A stretch of DNA of 64,000 nt from Mesorhizobium sp. B2-1-1 (lineage in GTDB: Bacteria > Pseudomonadota > Alphaproteobacteria > Rhizobiales > Rhizobiaceae), in NCBI RefSeq assembly GCF_006442975.2, contig NZ_CP083954.1, positions 4,595,501-4,659,500 of the forward strand. Reading direction: 5' to 3'. The position numbers and the translations under genes were made by a program. Positions within the stretch are counted from its first letter, which is position 1, and each line of letters begins with the position of its first letter. Of the stretch, positions 19,996 to 29,467 are shown piece by piece. The notes beneath the pieces were generated by a model. The model did not search any database. It worked only from the letters and a program-made list of their open reading frames with translations, and was not told the origin of the DNA.

Positions 19996-20756
19996 CGGTC
20001 CTTGACCCCACCAAGCAGGAATTCGCGATTGCCGTCACCGCCCTCGATCGGCGACAGATGCAAGCCGAGCGAGCGCCAGCCGGGCACGGCATCCAGCCAA
20101 TCCTGCAGCAAGCCGGCGACACGGGCGGCATGATAGGGGTCTTTCAGCAGGCCGCCCTTGCCGATCGCCTCGCGACCCGCCTCGAACTGCGGCTTGACCA
20201 GAAACATCGCTGCGGCACCGGGCTTGGCGATGGCAAGCGCAGGCGGCAGGGCCAGTTTCAGTGAAATGAAACTGACGTCGGAGACTATGAAGTCCGGACT
20301 GCGGCCGCCAAGATCGGCGGTTGAGAGATCGCGGGCGTTCAGCCCCTCGATGACCGTCACGCGCGCGTCCTTGCCGATATCAGCATGCATCTGTCCGTGA
20401 CCGACATCGATCGCCGTGACATGGGTCGCGCCGCGTTCGAGCAGGACCTGGGTGAATCCGCCGGTCGAGGCGCCGATGTCGAGCGCCTCACAGCCGGCCG
20501 GATCGAGGCCGAAATGGTCGAGCCCGGCGATCAGCTTCAGCGCCGCGCGTGAGACATAGCCTTGGGCCGGGTCATCAACGGCGATGACGCATTCCGGTTG
20601 CACGGCCTGACCCGGCTTGCGGCCAATGACGCCATCAACCGTTACCGTACCACGTTCGATCGCGTCACGTGCACGCGAGCGGCTGGAAAACAGCCCACGC
20701 GCTACGAGCAGATCGTCGAGCCGCTGGCGCGTGCTGGCTGGCCGGGGAAAATTCAT
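19992..20756 (-). CDS. TlyA family RNA methyltransferase (S4 plus FtsJ domains)
   Basis: This is a 254-residue 2'-O-methyltransferase of the TlyA/hemolysin A family. An S4 RNA-binding domain (about 10-70, RLDDLLVARGLFSSRSRARDAIERG) precedes an RrmJ-like domain with the SAM motif ALDIGASTGGFTQVLLERGA. DFIVSDVSFISL and FLVKPQFEAGRE follow as in the family. Mycobacterial TlyA methylates 16S and 23S rRNA. The target here is assumed from that. The start at 20756 (MNFPRPASTRQRLDDLL) was chosen. In relatives tlyA usually follows dxs directly, but here a kilobase with two other genes intervenes. Confidence 0.92.
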   Translation of the reverse strand: MNFPRPASTRQRLDDLLVARGLFSSRSRARDAIERGTVTVDGVIGRKPGQAVQPECVIAVDDPAQGYVSRAALKLIAGLDHFGLDPAGCEALDIGASTGGFTQVLLERGATHVTAIDVGHGQMHADIGKDARVTVIEGLNARDLSTADLGGRSPDFIVSDVSFISLKLALPPALAIAKPGAAAMFLVKPQFEAGREAIGKGGLLKDPYHAARVAGLLQDWLDAVPGWRSLGLHLSPIEGGDGNREFLLGGVKDR

Positions 20757-20931
20757 CGGTCTTCCTTGGCGAAAGCCGGCGGCGAAGGCAAGGAGATTGG
20801 AGCAGGAGAAGCAACATCGCCGCAGGGCAGCGACCGCAGAGAGCCGCTCGCGGCCAGTCGCATATCGCATCAGGTCGGCCACGATGATAAGGAAGAAACG
20901 CCGTTTTGCTGCCGAAGGCGAAGGAGGACGG

Positions 20932-21333
20932 ATGCTTACGGGAACCTGCCATTGCGGTGCCGCCCACTGGACCTTGAAGGGCGATCCCGGGCCGATCACC
21001 GCTTGCAACTGCACGCTGTGCCGACGTTACGGCACGCTCTGGGCCTACGACTTTGTCGATGAACGTATCCGCGTCGTGGGGCCGATAAAAAGCTATAAAC
21101 GTGCCGGCAAGGCCGAACCCACGCTCGAGATCCTGTTCTGCCCGACATGTGCGTGCGTGCTTGCCTGGCGCGGTTTGCGCCCAGCCGAGTCCGGCCGCAC
21201 GCGGATCGCCGTCAATGTAAGGCTTGCGCCGCCGGAAGCCGTGGCCGACCTGCCGATCGACCATTTCGACGGTCTCGAGACCTACGACGATCTGCCGCGC
21301 GATGGCCGCTGCGTGCGCGACATGTGGTTTTGA
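20932..21333 (+). CDS. GFA family (glutathione-dependent formaldehyde-activating type) protein
   Basis: This 133-residue zinc protein of the GFA/CENP-V fold starts at 20932 with AAGGAGG upstream. Zinc-ligand motifs are TCHCGAAHW at the N-terminus, ACNCTLCRRYG and FCPTCACVL. The founding member, Gfa of Paracoccus, was reported to speed glutathione-formaldehyde adduct formation, but most homologues are uncharacterised. It lies on the plus strand between tlyA and dxs, which run the other way, and so looks like an insertion into that group. A second GFA gene is at the right end of the window. Confidence 0.88.
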   Translation: MLTGTCHCGAAHWTLKGDPGPITACNCTLCRRYGTLWAYDFVDERIRVVGPIKSYKRAGKAEPTLEILFCPTCACVLAWRGLRPAESGRTRIAVNVRLAPPEAVADLPIDHFDGLETYDDLPRDGRCVRDMWF

Positions 21334-21358
21334 TTTGGGTGGTTTGATTTGGGCGAGA

Positions 21359-21652
21359 TCAGAAGATGGTGCGGGGAGCCTGCCGTTCGACGGCGGGAGA
21401 CAGGCCGTCATCCCGATCGCGGGCAACTTCCCTGCGCGGGCGCTCGACTGGCGCGGCGGATGCCGATGCGGCGTCCGGCGGGACAACAAGCTGCGGCAGC
21501 TGCTTGTAGGAGAAGCCGCCCCTGATATGCCCCATCCTGCTGGCGACTATATCCACGGCCGCCTTCTCGAGATTGCGGTCGTAGCGCGTTCCGGCGATGG
21601 CCGGCGCTGCGATGGCGGTCAGGATCGCCATACCGCATAGAAGCGTCTTCAC
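21359..21652 (-). CDS. Small exported hypothetical protein
   Basis: A GTG at 21652 preceded by AGGGAGA at a good distance gives 97 residues, beginning with a signal peptide (KTLLCGMAILTAIAAPAIAGT). The mature part has AAVDIVASRMGHIRGGFSYKQLPQLV and a proline and arginine-rich tail. No family was recognised. An in-frame extension to 21733 lacks a ribosome binding site and disrupts the signal peptide. It converges with the GFA gene and lies about 150 bases downstream of dxs. Confidence 0.7.
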   Translation of the reverse strand: MKTLLCGMAILTAIAAPAIAGTRYDRNLEKAAVDIVASRMGHIRGGFSYKQLPQLVVPPDAASASAAPVERPRREVARDRDDGLSPAVERQAPRTIF

Positions 21653-21800
21653 TTTTGTTGTCTCCCTGCCTGGCCAGAACCTAGCAGCGTGCCGTTGAAA
21701 AACGGGCAAGAGACACGGTAAGCAAAACGCCAAACCGCAATGTCAACAATGCGTTACGACATCGAGCCGGCAAACCGATTCAAGCGCTTGATGTGTCGAG

Positions 21801-23738
21801 TCAGGCGCGCTGGGCGCGGACCGCCTGCCCGAGGGCGGTGAAAACCGTATGGACGATGCCGGCGGCATCGAGACCGGCATCGGCATACATCTTTTCCGGC
21901 TTGGCGTGGTCCGCAAACACGTCCGGTAGCACAAGCGGGCGCACTTTCAGGCCGCTTTCCAGCAGGCCCTCATGGGCGAGGAACTGCAAAACGTGACTGG
22001 CGAAGCCGCCGACGGCGCCCTCCTCCACCGTGACCAGAACCTCGTGCGAGCGGGCCAGCCGTCGGATCAGGTCCTCGTCGAGCGGCTTCGCGAAGCGCGC
22101 ATCGGCGACGGTGGTCGAAAGCCCGGCCGCGCCCAGCTCCTCGGCCGCGATCAGGCAATCCTGCAAGCGCGTGCCGAAGGAGAGGAGTGCCACCTTGCCG
22201 CCTTCCCTGATGATGCGGCCCTTGCCGATTTCGAGCACCGAGCCGCGATCGGGCATGTCAACGCCGACGCCATTGCCGCGCGGATAGCGGAAGGCGATCG
22301 GGCCGTCATCGTAGGTTGCCGCGGTGCGCACCATGTGGCGCAGTTCCGCCTCGTCGGCCGCCGCCATGACGACGAAGCCCGGCAGGGAGGCCAGGAAGGT
22401 GGTGTCGAAGGCGCCGCAATGGGTGGCGCCGTCGGCTCCGACGAAGCCGGCGCGATCGATGGGGAAGCGCACCGGCAATTTCTGGATCGCCACGTCGTGC
22501 ACGACCTGATCGTAGGCACGTTGCAAGAAGGTCGAATAGATCGCCGCGAACGGCTTGTAGCCTTCGGTCGCGAGGCCGGCCGCGAACGTCACCGCATGCT
22601 GTTCGGCGATGCCGACGTCGAAGGTCCTGGCCGGAAACACTTCGCCGAACAGGTCAAGCCCGGTGCCGCCCGGCATGGCGGCGGTGACGGCGACGATGCG
22701 CTCGTCCTCCTGGGCCTCCCGGATCAGGCTTTCGGCGAACACCTTGGTATAGGCCGGCGCGTTGGCCGGGGCCTTGGCCTGAGCGCCGGTGATGACGTCG
22801 AACTTGTTGACGCCGTGATATTTGTCGGCCGCGGCCTCGGCCGGCGCGTAGCCCTTGCCCTTCTGGGTGACGACATGGATCAGCACGGGGCCCTTGCCAT
22901 TGTCACGGACATTTTTCAGCACCGGGATCAGATGGTCCAGATTGTGACCGTCGATCGGACCGATGTGGTAGAAGCCGAGCTCCTCGAACAGCGTGCCGCC
23001 GGTGACGTAGCCGCGCGCATGCTCGACCGCCCTGGTGATGGCACGGTCGGCACGCTTGCCAAGATACGAGGTCAGTTTCTTGCCGAAGTCGCGCAGGCCG
23101 ACATAGGCCTTGCCAGAGGCCAGGCGCGCCAGATAGGCGCTCATGGCGCCGGTCGGCGGGGCGATCGACATGTCGTTGTCGTTGAGGATGACGATCAGGC
23201 GGGCATCGAGCGCACCGGCATTGTTCATCGCCTCGTAGGCCATGCCGGCCGACATGGCGCCGTCGCCGATGACAGCGACGACATTGTTGCGGCCGCCGGC
23301 AAGATCGCGGGCCGCCGCCATGCCGAGGCCGGCCGATATCGACGTCGAGGAGTGGGCGGCGCCAAACGGATCGTATTCGCTTTCGGTGCGGCGGGTGAAG
23401 CCGGAGAGGCCGCCCTCCTGCCGCAGGGTGCGGATGCGATCGCGGCGCCCGGTCAGGATCTTGTGCGGATAGGCCTGGTGGCCGACATCCCAGATCAACC
23501 GGTCATCGGGCGTGTTGAAGACATAGTGCAGCGCCACGGTCAGTTCGACCACGCCAAGCCCGGCGCCGAGATGACCGCCGGTGCGCGACACCGCGTCGAT
23601 CAGTTCGAGGCGAAGCTCCGATGCCAGTTGCGGCAATTCGCTTTCGGAAAGCGTGCGCAGCTCGGCCGGGATGCGGACCTTGTCGAGAAGCGGCGTATGC
23701 GGCGTTGCGTTCACGGGTAGGCCCAAGCTTCTGTTCAT
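21801..23738 (-). CDS. dxs: 1-deoxy-D-xylulose-5-phosphate synthase
   Basis: This 645-residue thiamine-diphosphate enzyme condenses pyruvate with glyceraldehyde 3-phosphate, the entry step of the MEP pathway. The TPP motif is [18 protein letters not shown] (near residue 155), with [14 protein letters not shown] after it. [23 protein letters not shown] carries the conserved Glu of the transketolase pyrimidine domain, and [21 protein letters not shown] is typical. The start at 23738 is the furthest ATG, and a GTG at 23714 is an alternative. The product feeds IspE and IspH, both encoded in this window. Confidence 0.97.
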   Translation of the reverse strand: MNRSLGLPVNATPHTPLLDKVRIPAELRTLSESELPQLASELRLELIDAVSRTGGHLGAGLGVVELTVALHYVFNTPDDRLIWDVGHQAYPHKILTGRRDRIRTLRQEGGLSGFTRRTESEYDPFGAAHSSTSISAGLGMAAARDLAGGRNNVVAVIGDGAMSAGMAYEAMNNAGALDARLIVILNDNDMSIAPPTGAMSAYLARLASGKAYVGLRDFGKKLTSYLGKRADRAITRAVEHARGYVTGGTLFEELGFYHIGPIDGHNLDHLIPVLKNVRDNGKGPVLIHVVTQKGKGYAPAEAAADKYHGVNKFDVITGAQAKAPANAPAYTKVFAESLIREAQEDERIVAVTAAMPGGTGLDLFGEVFPARTFDVGIAEQHAVTFAAGLATEGYKPFAAIYSTFLQRAYDQVVHDVAIQKLPVRFPIDRAGFVGADGATHCGAFDTTFLASLPGFVVMAAADEAELRHMVRTAATYDDGPIAFRYPRGNGVGVDMPDRGSVLEIGKGRIIREGGKVALLSFGTRLQDCLIAAEELGAAGLSTTVADARFAKPLDEDLIRRLARSHEVLVTVEEGAVGGFASHVLQFLAHEGLLESGLKVRPLVLPDVFADHAKPEKMYADAGLDAAGIVHTVFTALGQAVRAQRA

Positions 23739-23815
23739 GCGCGGGATAGGCCGCCGGCAGGCGAAAGTAAATGCCTGCCAAATGACGCGAAAGGCACGCC
23801 CCGTCGTCGACTTCC

Positions 23816-24736
23816 TCAGCCTTCCGGCAGTGGAATGAACTCTTCCTCATCGCCGGGAACGATGTCGAAGCGGCCGGTCTTCCATTCTTGCTTGGCCTGT
23901 TCGATGCGCTCCTTGGAGGACGAGACAAAATTCCACCAGATGTAGCGCTTCGAGCCCAGCGAGGCACCGCCGAAAAGCATGAAATGGGCACCAGCCTGTG
24001 AGGATACGACGATCTCGTCGCCGGGCCGGAACACCAGAAGCCGTTCCGCCGGAAACACGTCGCCGGAAATCGAGACCTCGCCTTCCAGCGTATAGATGGC
24101 GCGTTCTTCCGCGTCGGCAGGGATTTTCACGCTGGCGCCGGGCGCCAGCCTGAGGTCGGCGTAGAGCGTCTCGGAATCGGCTCGCACCGGGGAACGCAGC
24201 CCCTGGAAATCGCCTATGACGATGCGGCCGCTGACGCCTTCCGCGTCGATGTCGGGAAGCCGCGCGACAGCGGTGTTTTCGAAAACCGGCGCCACTTCCT
24301 CCTTGCCGTCCGGCAGCGCCAACCATGTCTGCAGCCCCGAGACCGACATCGGCGCGCCGCGCAGTTCTTCCGGCGTGCGCTCCGAATGGACGATGCCGCG
24401 GCCGGCGGTCATCAGGTTCACGTCACCCGGCTCGATCACCATCTCGGTGCCGAGCGAATCGCGATGCCTGATCCTGCCGTCGAACAGGTAGGTGACCGTC
24501 GACAGGCCGATATGAGGATGCGGCCGGACGTCGAGCGCCTGACCGGCACGCAGGATGGCCGGGCCCATGCGGTCGAAGAAGATGAAGGGACCGACCAGCC
24601 GCCTTTTGGCGGTCGGCAAGGCGCGGCGAACCTGAAAACCGCCAATGTCCTTGGCGTTCGGAATGACCATCAATTCGATCTGGTCGCTGGCAAAGGCATC
24701 GCCGGCTTCAGGATCCTTCCCGGGAAAGAAGCTCAT
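23816..24736 (-). CDS. Pirin family protein
   Basis: This 306-residue bicupin protein has the pirin signature: [31 protein letters not shown] with metal-binding histidines, and a second site around [11 protein letters not shown]-terminal cupin follows with [11 protein letters not shown]. Some pirins show quercetinase activity and others modulate transcription or metabolic enzymes. The role here is not determined. It is encoded between dxs and a DUF2277 gene, all on the minus strand. Confidence 0.93.
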   Translation of the reverse strand: MSFFPGKDPEAGDAFASDQIELMVIPNAKDIGGFQVRRALPTAKRRLVGPFIFFDRMGPAILRAGQALDVRPHPHIGLSTVTYLFDGRIRHRDSLGTEMVIEPGDVNLMTAGRGIVHSERTPEELRGAPMSVSGLQTWLALPDGKEEVAPVFENTAVARLPDIDAEGVSGRIVIGDFQGLRSPVRADSETLYADLRLAPGASVKIPADAEERAIYTLEGEVSISGDVFPAERLLVFRPGDEIVVSSQAGAHFMLFGGASLGSKRYIWWNFVSSSKERIEQAKQEWKTGRFDIVPGDEEEFIPLPEG

Positions 24737-24776
24737 GAACTCTCCTTGTCAGCGGCCGATGGCTGCTTTGGCCAGA

Positions 24777-25043
24777 TCAGGCAAAGCGGATCGCCGCCTT
24801 CGCCCGCAGCTTGGCCGCAACCTCCTCGCGATTGCGCGGATGCTGGTTGGTTTCAAGCGAATCGAGAAGCTCGCGCGCCGACGCCGCGATGGCCTCGACG
24901 GCATGGTCGAATGCGTGCTGGTTCTGCTTCGAAGGCCGCGTCGTTCCGCTCAGCTTGCGAACGAATTGAAGGGCTGCATCGCGCACCTCGTCGTTGGTCG
25001 CCGGCGGATCAAAATTGAACAGGGTCTTGATGTTTCTGCACAT
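24777..25043 (-). CDS. DUF2277 family protein
   Basis: This 88-residue protein begins MCRNIKTLFNFDPPATNDEVRDAALQFVRKLSG, the diagnostic start of DUF2277, with conserved Cys2 and the NFDPPAT segment. It is all-helical in appearance and soluble. Function is unknown. Members occur widely and are often unlinked to a pathway. It lies between xseB and the pirin gene on the same strand. Confidence 0.9.
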   Translation of the reverse strand: MCRNIKTLFNFDPPATNDEVRDAALQFVRKLSGTTRPSKQNQHAFDHAVEAIAASARELLDSLETNQHPRNREEVAAKLRAKAAIRFA

Positions 25044-25141
25044 CGCTTCCGTATCTCCTCTTGTCCTGGAGCCGTTTCAATCGGGACGCGTTCTATCCTC
25101 AATCATGATCGTGTCAAAAACCAGAGAGACGGCTGCGTGCC

Positions 25142-25396
25142 TCAATCCGCGTCCAGCGGCTCCGTCCCGACCGGCTTGCCGTCGCGGGACAGCCTGATCT
25201 TCTCCACCTTGTCCTCGGCCGCCTTGAGCAGCCGGTCGCAATGCACCTTCAGCGCCTCGCCGCGCTCGTAGATCCTGATCGACTGGTCGAGCGGCACATC
25301 GCCACGCTCCAGATCATCGACGATCTTCTCCAGCGCGTCGAGAGCCTGTTCGAAGCTCATCGCCTTGACGTCTTCGTTGGTTTCACCAGCCATCAT
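25142..25396 (-). CDS. xseB: Exodeoxyribonuclease VII small subunit
   Basis: This 84-residue XseB subunit of the single-strand exonuclease complex has the helical signature [33 protein letters not shown] and a C-terminal [15 protein letters not shown], matching the family over its whole length. The large subunit XseA is not in the window. Its ATG lies immediately after the stop of the histone-deacetylase-like gene, suggesting one transcript. In related genomes xseB is close to dxs, as here. Confidence 0.95.
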   Translation of the reverse strand: MMAGETNEDVKAMSFEQALDALEKIVDDLERGDVPLDQSIRIYERGEALKVHCDRLLKAAEDKVEKIRLSRDGKPVGTEPLDAD

Positions 25397-26323
<927 letters not shown>

Positions 26324-26456
26324 GCCCCCTATCTAGTGCCCCGGCGCGGCGATGGCCATGCGTTGCGGCCTGATGGCTGGGGAAAATCGCGCCTGCGTCC
26401 ATTCGCGTCGCCGCGGGGATTGGCGGCGCAGGGGCTTCGTCGTAAAGTCCCGGCCA
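26324..26456. other. Spacer between the HDAC-like gene and the riboswitch
   Basis: No gene is seen in this divergent spacer. It should contain the promoter for the riboswitch-bluB transcript on the plus strand and one for the minus-strand HDAC-xseB unit. No clear -35/-10 pair could be fixed. Confidence 0.4.
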
Positions 26457-26613
26457 CTGCCTGGTGCCCGCCGCGAGCGGGAGAATCGGGAACACGGTTT
26501 GATACCGTGGCGTGCCCAACGCTGTAAGGGGGACCGCGCCGGTAAATGCCACTGTCGAGGACGGGAAGGCGCCGGATGAGGGTTGATCCCGAGCCAGAAG
26601 ACCGGCCTGGCAG
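26457..26613 (+). promoter_or_regulatory. Cobalamin (adenosylcobalamin) riboswitch
   Basis: The leader of bluB carries the conserved parts of a B12 riboswitch in order: GGTGCCCGCC with its complement, GGGAACACGGT, GCTGTAAGGGGGA, the GCCACTG loop, GGGAAGGCGCCGGA, and the B12 box AGCCAGAAGACCGGCCT. The closing P1 stem can form between CTGCC at 26457-26461 and GGCAG at 26609-26613. About 60 bases of expression platform separate it from the bluB start. In this class ligand binding lowers expression of the downstream gene. Confidence 0.93.
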
Positions 26614-26673
26614 GCATCGTCATCCGCATGGTCAGGCGGACGGCAGTTGATTGCAATCGCAAGGGGACAAGCG

Positions 26674-27426
26674 ATGCCGGACAATATGACCATCCCCGTG
26701 GGTGACGGATTCGACCAGATGGCGCGCGATGCGGTCTACCGCGCCATGTTCACGCGGCGCGATGTCCGCAGCCATTTTACATCAGAGGCCGTCGACGACG
26801 AGGTCTTGGCGCGGCTGCTGCTTGCCGCCCATCACGCGCCATCGGTCGGCTTCATGCAGCCATGGAATTTCATCGTCATTCGTGGCACCGAACGACGGGA
26901 ACAGGTGCGCGACCTGTTCCTCGCGGCGCGCGAGCAGGAATTGCCGGCGATCGAGGAAGAGCGGCGGGCGCTCTACCGCAAGCTCAAGCTGGAAGGCATC
27001 TGCGAAAGCGCGCTCAATATCTGTATCACCTGCGACCGCCGACGCTCACAGGGTTCGCCGCTGGGACGCTGGCACAATCCCGAGATGGATCTCTACAGCA
27101 CGGTCTGCGCGGTGCAGAATTTCTGGCTGGCGGCGCGCGCCGAAGGCGTCGGCGTTGGCTGGGTCAGCATTATCGAGGCGCAGGCGTTGAAAGGCCTTCT
27201 GTCGATTCCCGAGCATGTGACGCCGGTGGCCTATCTCTGTGTCGGCCGTGTCTCGGAGTTCGCGCCGAAACCGGACCTCGAAACACATGGCTGGGGGCGG
27301 CGGCTGCCGCTGCCCGAGCTGATCATGAGCGAGACGTTTTGCGGACAGGGCGAAGTTCCGCTCAAATCAACGATCGCACGCCTCAAGGCGGCAACATGCG
27401 AAAAGTCTGACAAACCCTTGATTTGA
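26674..27426 (+). CDS. bluB: 5,6-dimethylbenzimidazole synthase
   Basis: This 250-residue flavin-destroying enzyme converts FMNH2 and oxygen into dimethylbenzimidazole, the lower ligand of B12. BluB family features are YRAMFTRRDVRSHF at the FMN phosphate site, LLAAHHAPSVGFMQPWNFIVI, and GRWHNPEMDLYSTVCAVQNFWLAARAEGVGVGWVS. The start at 26674 follows AAGGGGA, and an in-frame ATG at 26647 lies before this site. The cobalamin riboswitch upstream independently supports the assignment. Confidence 0.96.
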   Translation: MPDNMTIPVGDGFDQMARDAVYRAMFTRRDVRSHFTSEAVDDEVLARLLLAAHHAPSVGFMQPWNFIVIRGTERREQVRDLFLAAREQELPAIEEERRALYRKLKLEGICESALNICITCDRRRSQGSPLGRWHNPEMDLYSTVCAVQNFWLAARAEGVGVGWVSIIEAQALKGLLSIPEHVTPVAYLCVGRVSEFAPKPDLETHGWGRRLPLPELIMSETFCGQGEVPLKSTIARLKAATCEKSDKPLI

Positions 27427-27469
27427 TTGCGGATACGGCATGCCCAGAGCTGCCGGCGGCCTGCCGTCG

Positions 27470-28075
27470 TCAGGCGGCTCCGGCATCATTCCTCAACAAT
27501 CCTTCGAGCAGTTGCTTGAATGCCGCCACCACGGTCTTTGATGTCGCTTCCGGGTCGTTCGAATTGGCGATCCGCTGCGCCGCCTGGCTGCTCGCCCCGT
27601 TGATCAGCCGTGCCGCGGTCTCGGGGTCTACGCCCGGGACAACTACCCCGTCGCCCTGCAGCGTCGTCAGGTGATCGGTCATCGACGCGACGCAGGCATT
27701 GGCGTTCGGCCATTGCGCGGGATCCCCCAGCACGGCCGGACCGTCCCGAAACATGATGCGCTGGATTTCCGGCTCCAGCGCCATTTCGATGTAGCTCGTG
27801 CATTCGTCGACGAAGCTTTGCCAGCGGGTCGGTGCTTTCGCTGCAACCTCATTCACCCGTGCCGCCATCTCGGCGTCTATCTCGGCGATAACCGCCTGCA
27901 AAAGCCCCTTCTTGTCCCCGAAATGATGATAGAGCGCACCGCGCGTCAGCCCGGCCGATGCGGTGAAATCATCCATCGATGCCTCGGCATAACCGATCGT
28001 TCCGAACGCATGCCGGGCCGCGGCAATCAATTTGGCGCGCGTTTCGGCGATCATTTCCCTGCGGGGCTTGTGCAT
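27470..28075 (-). CDS. TetR family transcriptional repressor
   Basis: This 201-residue regulator has an N-terminal helix-turn-helix (about residues 15-60) reading ASMDDFTASAGLTRGALYHHFGDKKG, a strong TetR signature. The C-terminal ligand domain is not diagnostic. The start at 28075 follows AGAAGAG. It is divergent from an MFS transporter, and the shared intergenic region holds three palindromes CATACGnnnCGTATG, which are almost surely its operators. The expected logic is repression of itself and the pump, relieved by a transported compound that remains unknown. Confidence 0.92.
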   Translation of the reverse strand: MHKPRREMIAETRAKLIAAARHAFGTIGYAEASMDDFTASAGLTRGALYHHFGDKKGLLQAVIAEIDAEMAARVNEVAAKAPTRWQSFVDECTSYIEMALEPEIQRIMFRDGPAVLGDPAQWPNANACVASMTDHLTTLQGDGVVVPGVDPETAARLINGASSQAAQRIANSNDPEATSKTVVAAFKQLLEGLLRNDAGAA

Positions 28076-28093
28076 CTCTTCTGGCCTTATCCA

Positions 28094-28158
28094 CATACGT
28101 CACGTATGCCAATTGACATACGCGACGTATGATCTATTTAGTTCATACGCATCGTATG
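28094..28158. promoter_or_regulatory. Three TetR-type operators CATACGnnnCGTATG
   Basis: Three perfect 6-bp inverted repeats with 3-base centres lie at 28094-28108 (centre TCA), 28117-28131 (centre CGA) and 28144-28158 (centre CAT). Start-to-start spacing is 23 and 27 bases, about two to two and a half helical turns. They fill the gap between the divergent TetR gene and the MFS gene, where both promoters must lie. Binding by the adjacent TetR protein is inferred from position and symmetry. Confidence 0.88.
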
Positions 28159-28193
28159 TAATTTCCGAATCGCCTTTTGTCGAGGAACGGACC

Positions 28194-29417
28194 ATGCAGA
28201 ACCCCTATTCCGAGATCTTTCGAGCCCCTGGCGCCAAGGGCTTTGCCGCTGCAGGCTTCATGGCGCGCCTGCCGATCGCCATGGCGCCGATCGGCATCGT
28301 GGCGATGCTGTCGCAGACGCGTGGCGAATACTGGCTGGCGGGTGCCGTCTCGGCGACATTCGCGCTGGCCAACGCTTTCCTGGCGCCGCAGATCTCCAGG
28401 CTGGTCGACCGCCTCGGCCAGACATGGATCGTCGTGCCCACCACCATCATCTCCGTGCTGGCATTCCTGCTGCTGATTGCGTCGGCCAACCAGGATTGGC
28501 CGGTATGGACAATGTTCGTGTCGGCGCTGCTGGCAGCGGCCATGCCCAGCATGCCGGCAATGGTGCGCGCGCGCTGGACCGAGCTTTTTCGCGGCCGGCC
28601 GGAGATGAACACCGCCTTCGCCTTCGAATCGGCGGCCGACGAACTGGTCTATATCGCCGGCGCGTCGCTGTCGGTGGGCCTCAGTGCGGCGCTGTTTCCG
28701 GAAGCAGGCATGCTGGCGAGCACGTTGTTTCTCGCTTTGGGCTCGATAGCATTCATCCTGCAGCGATCGACCGAGCCGAAAGTGCGGCCGGTGGACCATG
28801 GTTCGACTGGCTCGGCAATCCGCCTGCGGCCGGTACAGATCATCACCTTCACCCTGATCTTCATCGGCGCGACCTTCGCGACGACGGAAGTGAGCACCGT
28901 GGCGATCACCAAGGAGTTCGGCCAAGCCGGTGCCGCAAGCCTGGTGATCGGCGTCTATGCGCTGGGATCGTTCGTGTTGGGCATCGTGGTCGGCGCGCTC
29001 AACCTCAAGACGCCGCTACAGCGCCAGCTGACCGTCGCGGTCGCCATCATCGCAGTCAGCACGATTTTGCCGCTCACCGCCGACAGCGTGCCGATTTTGG
29101 CGCTGACCGTCTTCATCAGCGGCGTGGCGATCTCGCCGACTTTCATCACGGCATTCGGCCTGATCGAACGGCATGTGCCGGAAGCGATGCTGACCGAGGG
29201 CATTACCTGGGTGACAACGGGAATCGGCATCGGCATGGCGCTGGGCTCTTTCGCCGCCGGCGCGGTGGTGGATGCGTTCGGCGCCCAGAACGGGTTCTGG
29301 GTCTCGGTGGTCGCGGGCGGCATCGCGCTGGTCACGGTGCTGCTCGGCCAGCGCAGTCTTGCCACTCACAAATGCGAGTTGGATGGGTGTGAAGCGGCCG
29401 TCGCTGCCGCGGAATGA
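28194..29417 (+). CDS. MFS transporter, probable efflux pump
   Basis: This 407-residue major facilitator protein has about twelve hydrophobic segments. The start at 28194 (MQNPYSEIFRAPGAKGF) follows GAGGAACGG. Upstream in-frame codons would run through the operators and were excluded. The helix 2-3 loop reads LVDRLGQTWIVVP in place of a canonical GxLaDrxGrr motif. It resembles drug-efflux or sugar-exporter-like MFS proteins that commonly pair with TetR repressors. Substrate is not inferable. Confidence 0.9.
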   Translation: MQNPYSEIFRAPGAKGFAAAGFMARLPIAMAPIGIVAMLSQTRGEYWLAGAVSATFALANAFLAPQISRLVDRLGQTWIVVPTTIISVLAFLLLIASANQDWPVWTMFVSALLAAAMPSMPAMVRARWTELFRGRPEMNTAFAFESAADELVYIAGASLSVGLSAALFPEAGMLASTLFLALGSIAFILQRSTEPKVRPVDHGSTGSAIRLRPVQIITFTLIFIGATFATTEVSTVAITKEFGQAGAASLVIGVYALGSFVLGIVVGALNLKTPLQRQLTVAVAIIAVSTILPLTADSVPILALTVFISGVAISPTFITAFGLIERHVPEAMLTEGITWVTTGIGIGMALGSFAAGAVVDAFGAQNGFWVSVVAGGIALVTVLLGQRSLATHKCELDGCEAAVAAAE

Positions 29418-29467
29418 ACCATGACGCGTCCGGTTCAGCGGATCGGACGCTATTGCCGCCGTCGAAC

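Noticed and set aside
21972..23720. 582-codon open frame antisense to dxs
   Set aside because: Shadow of the high-GC third positions of dxs; no ribosome site, no recognisable family.
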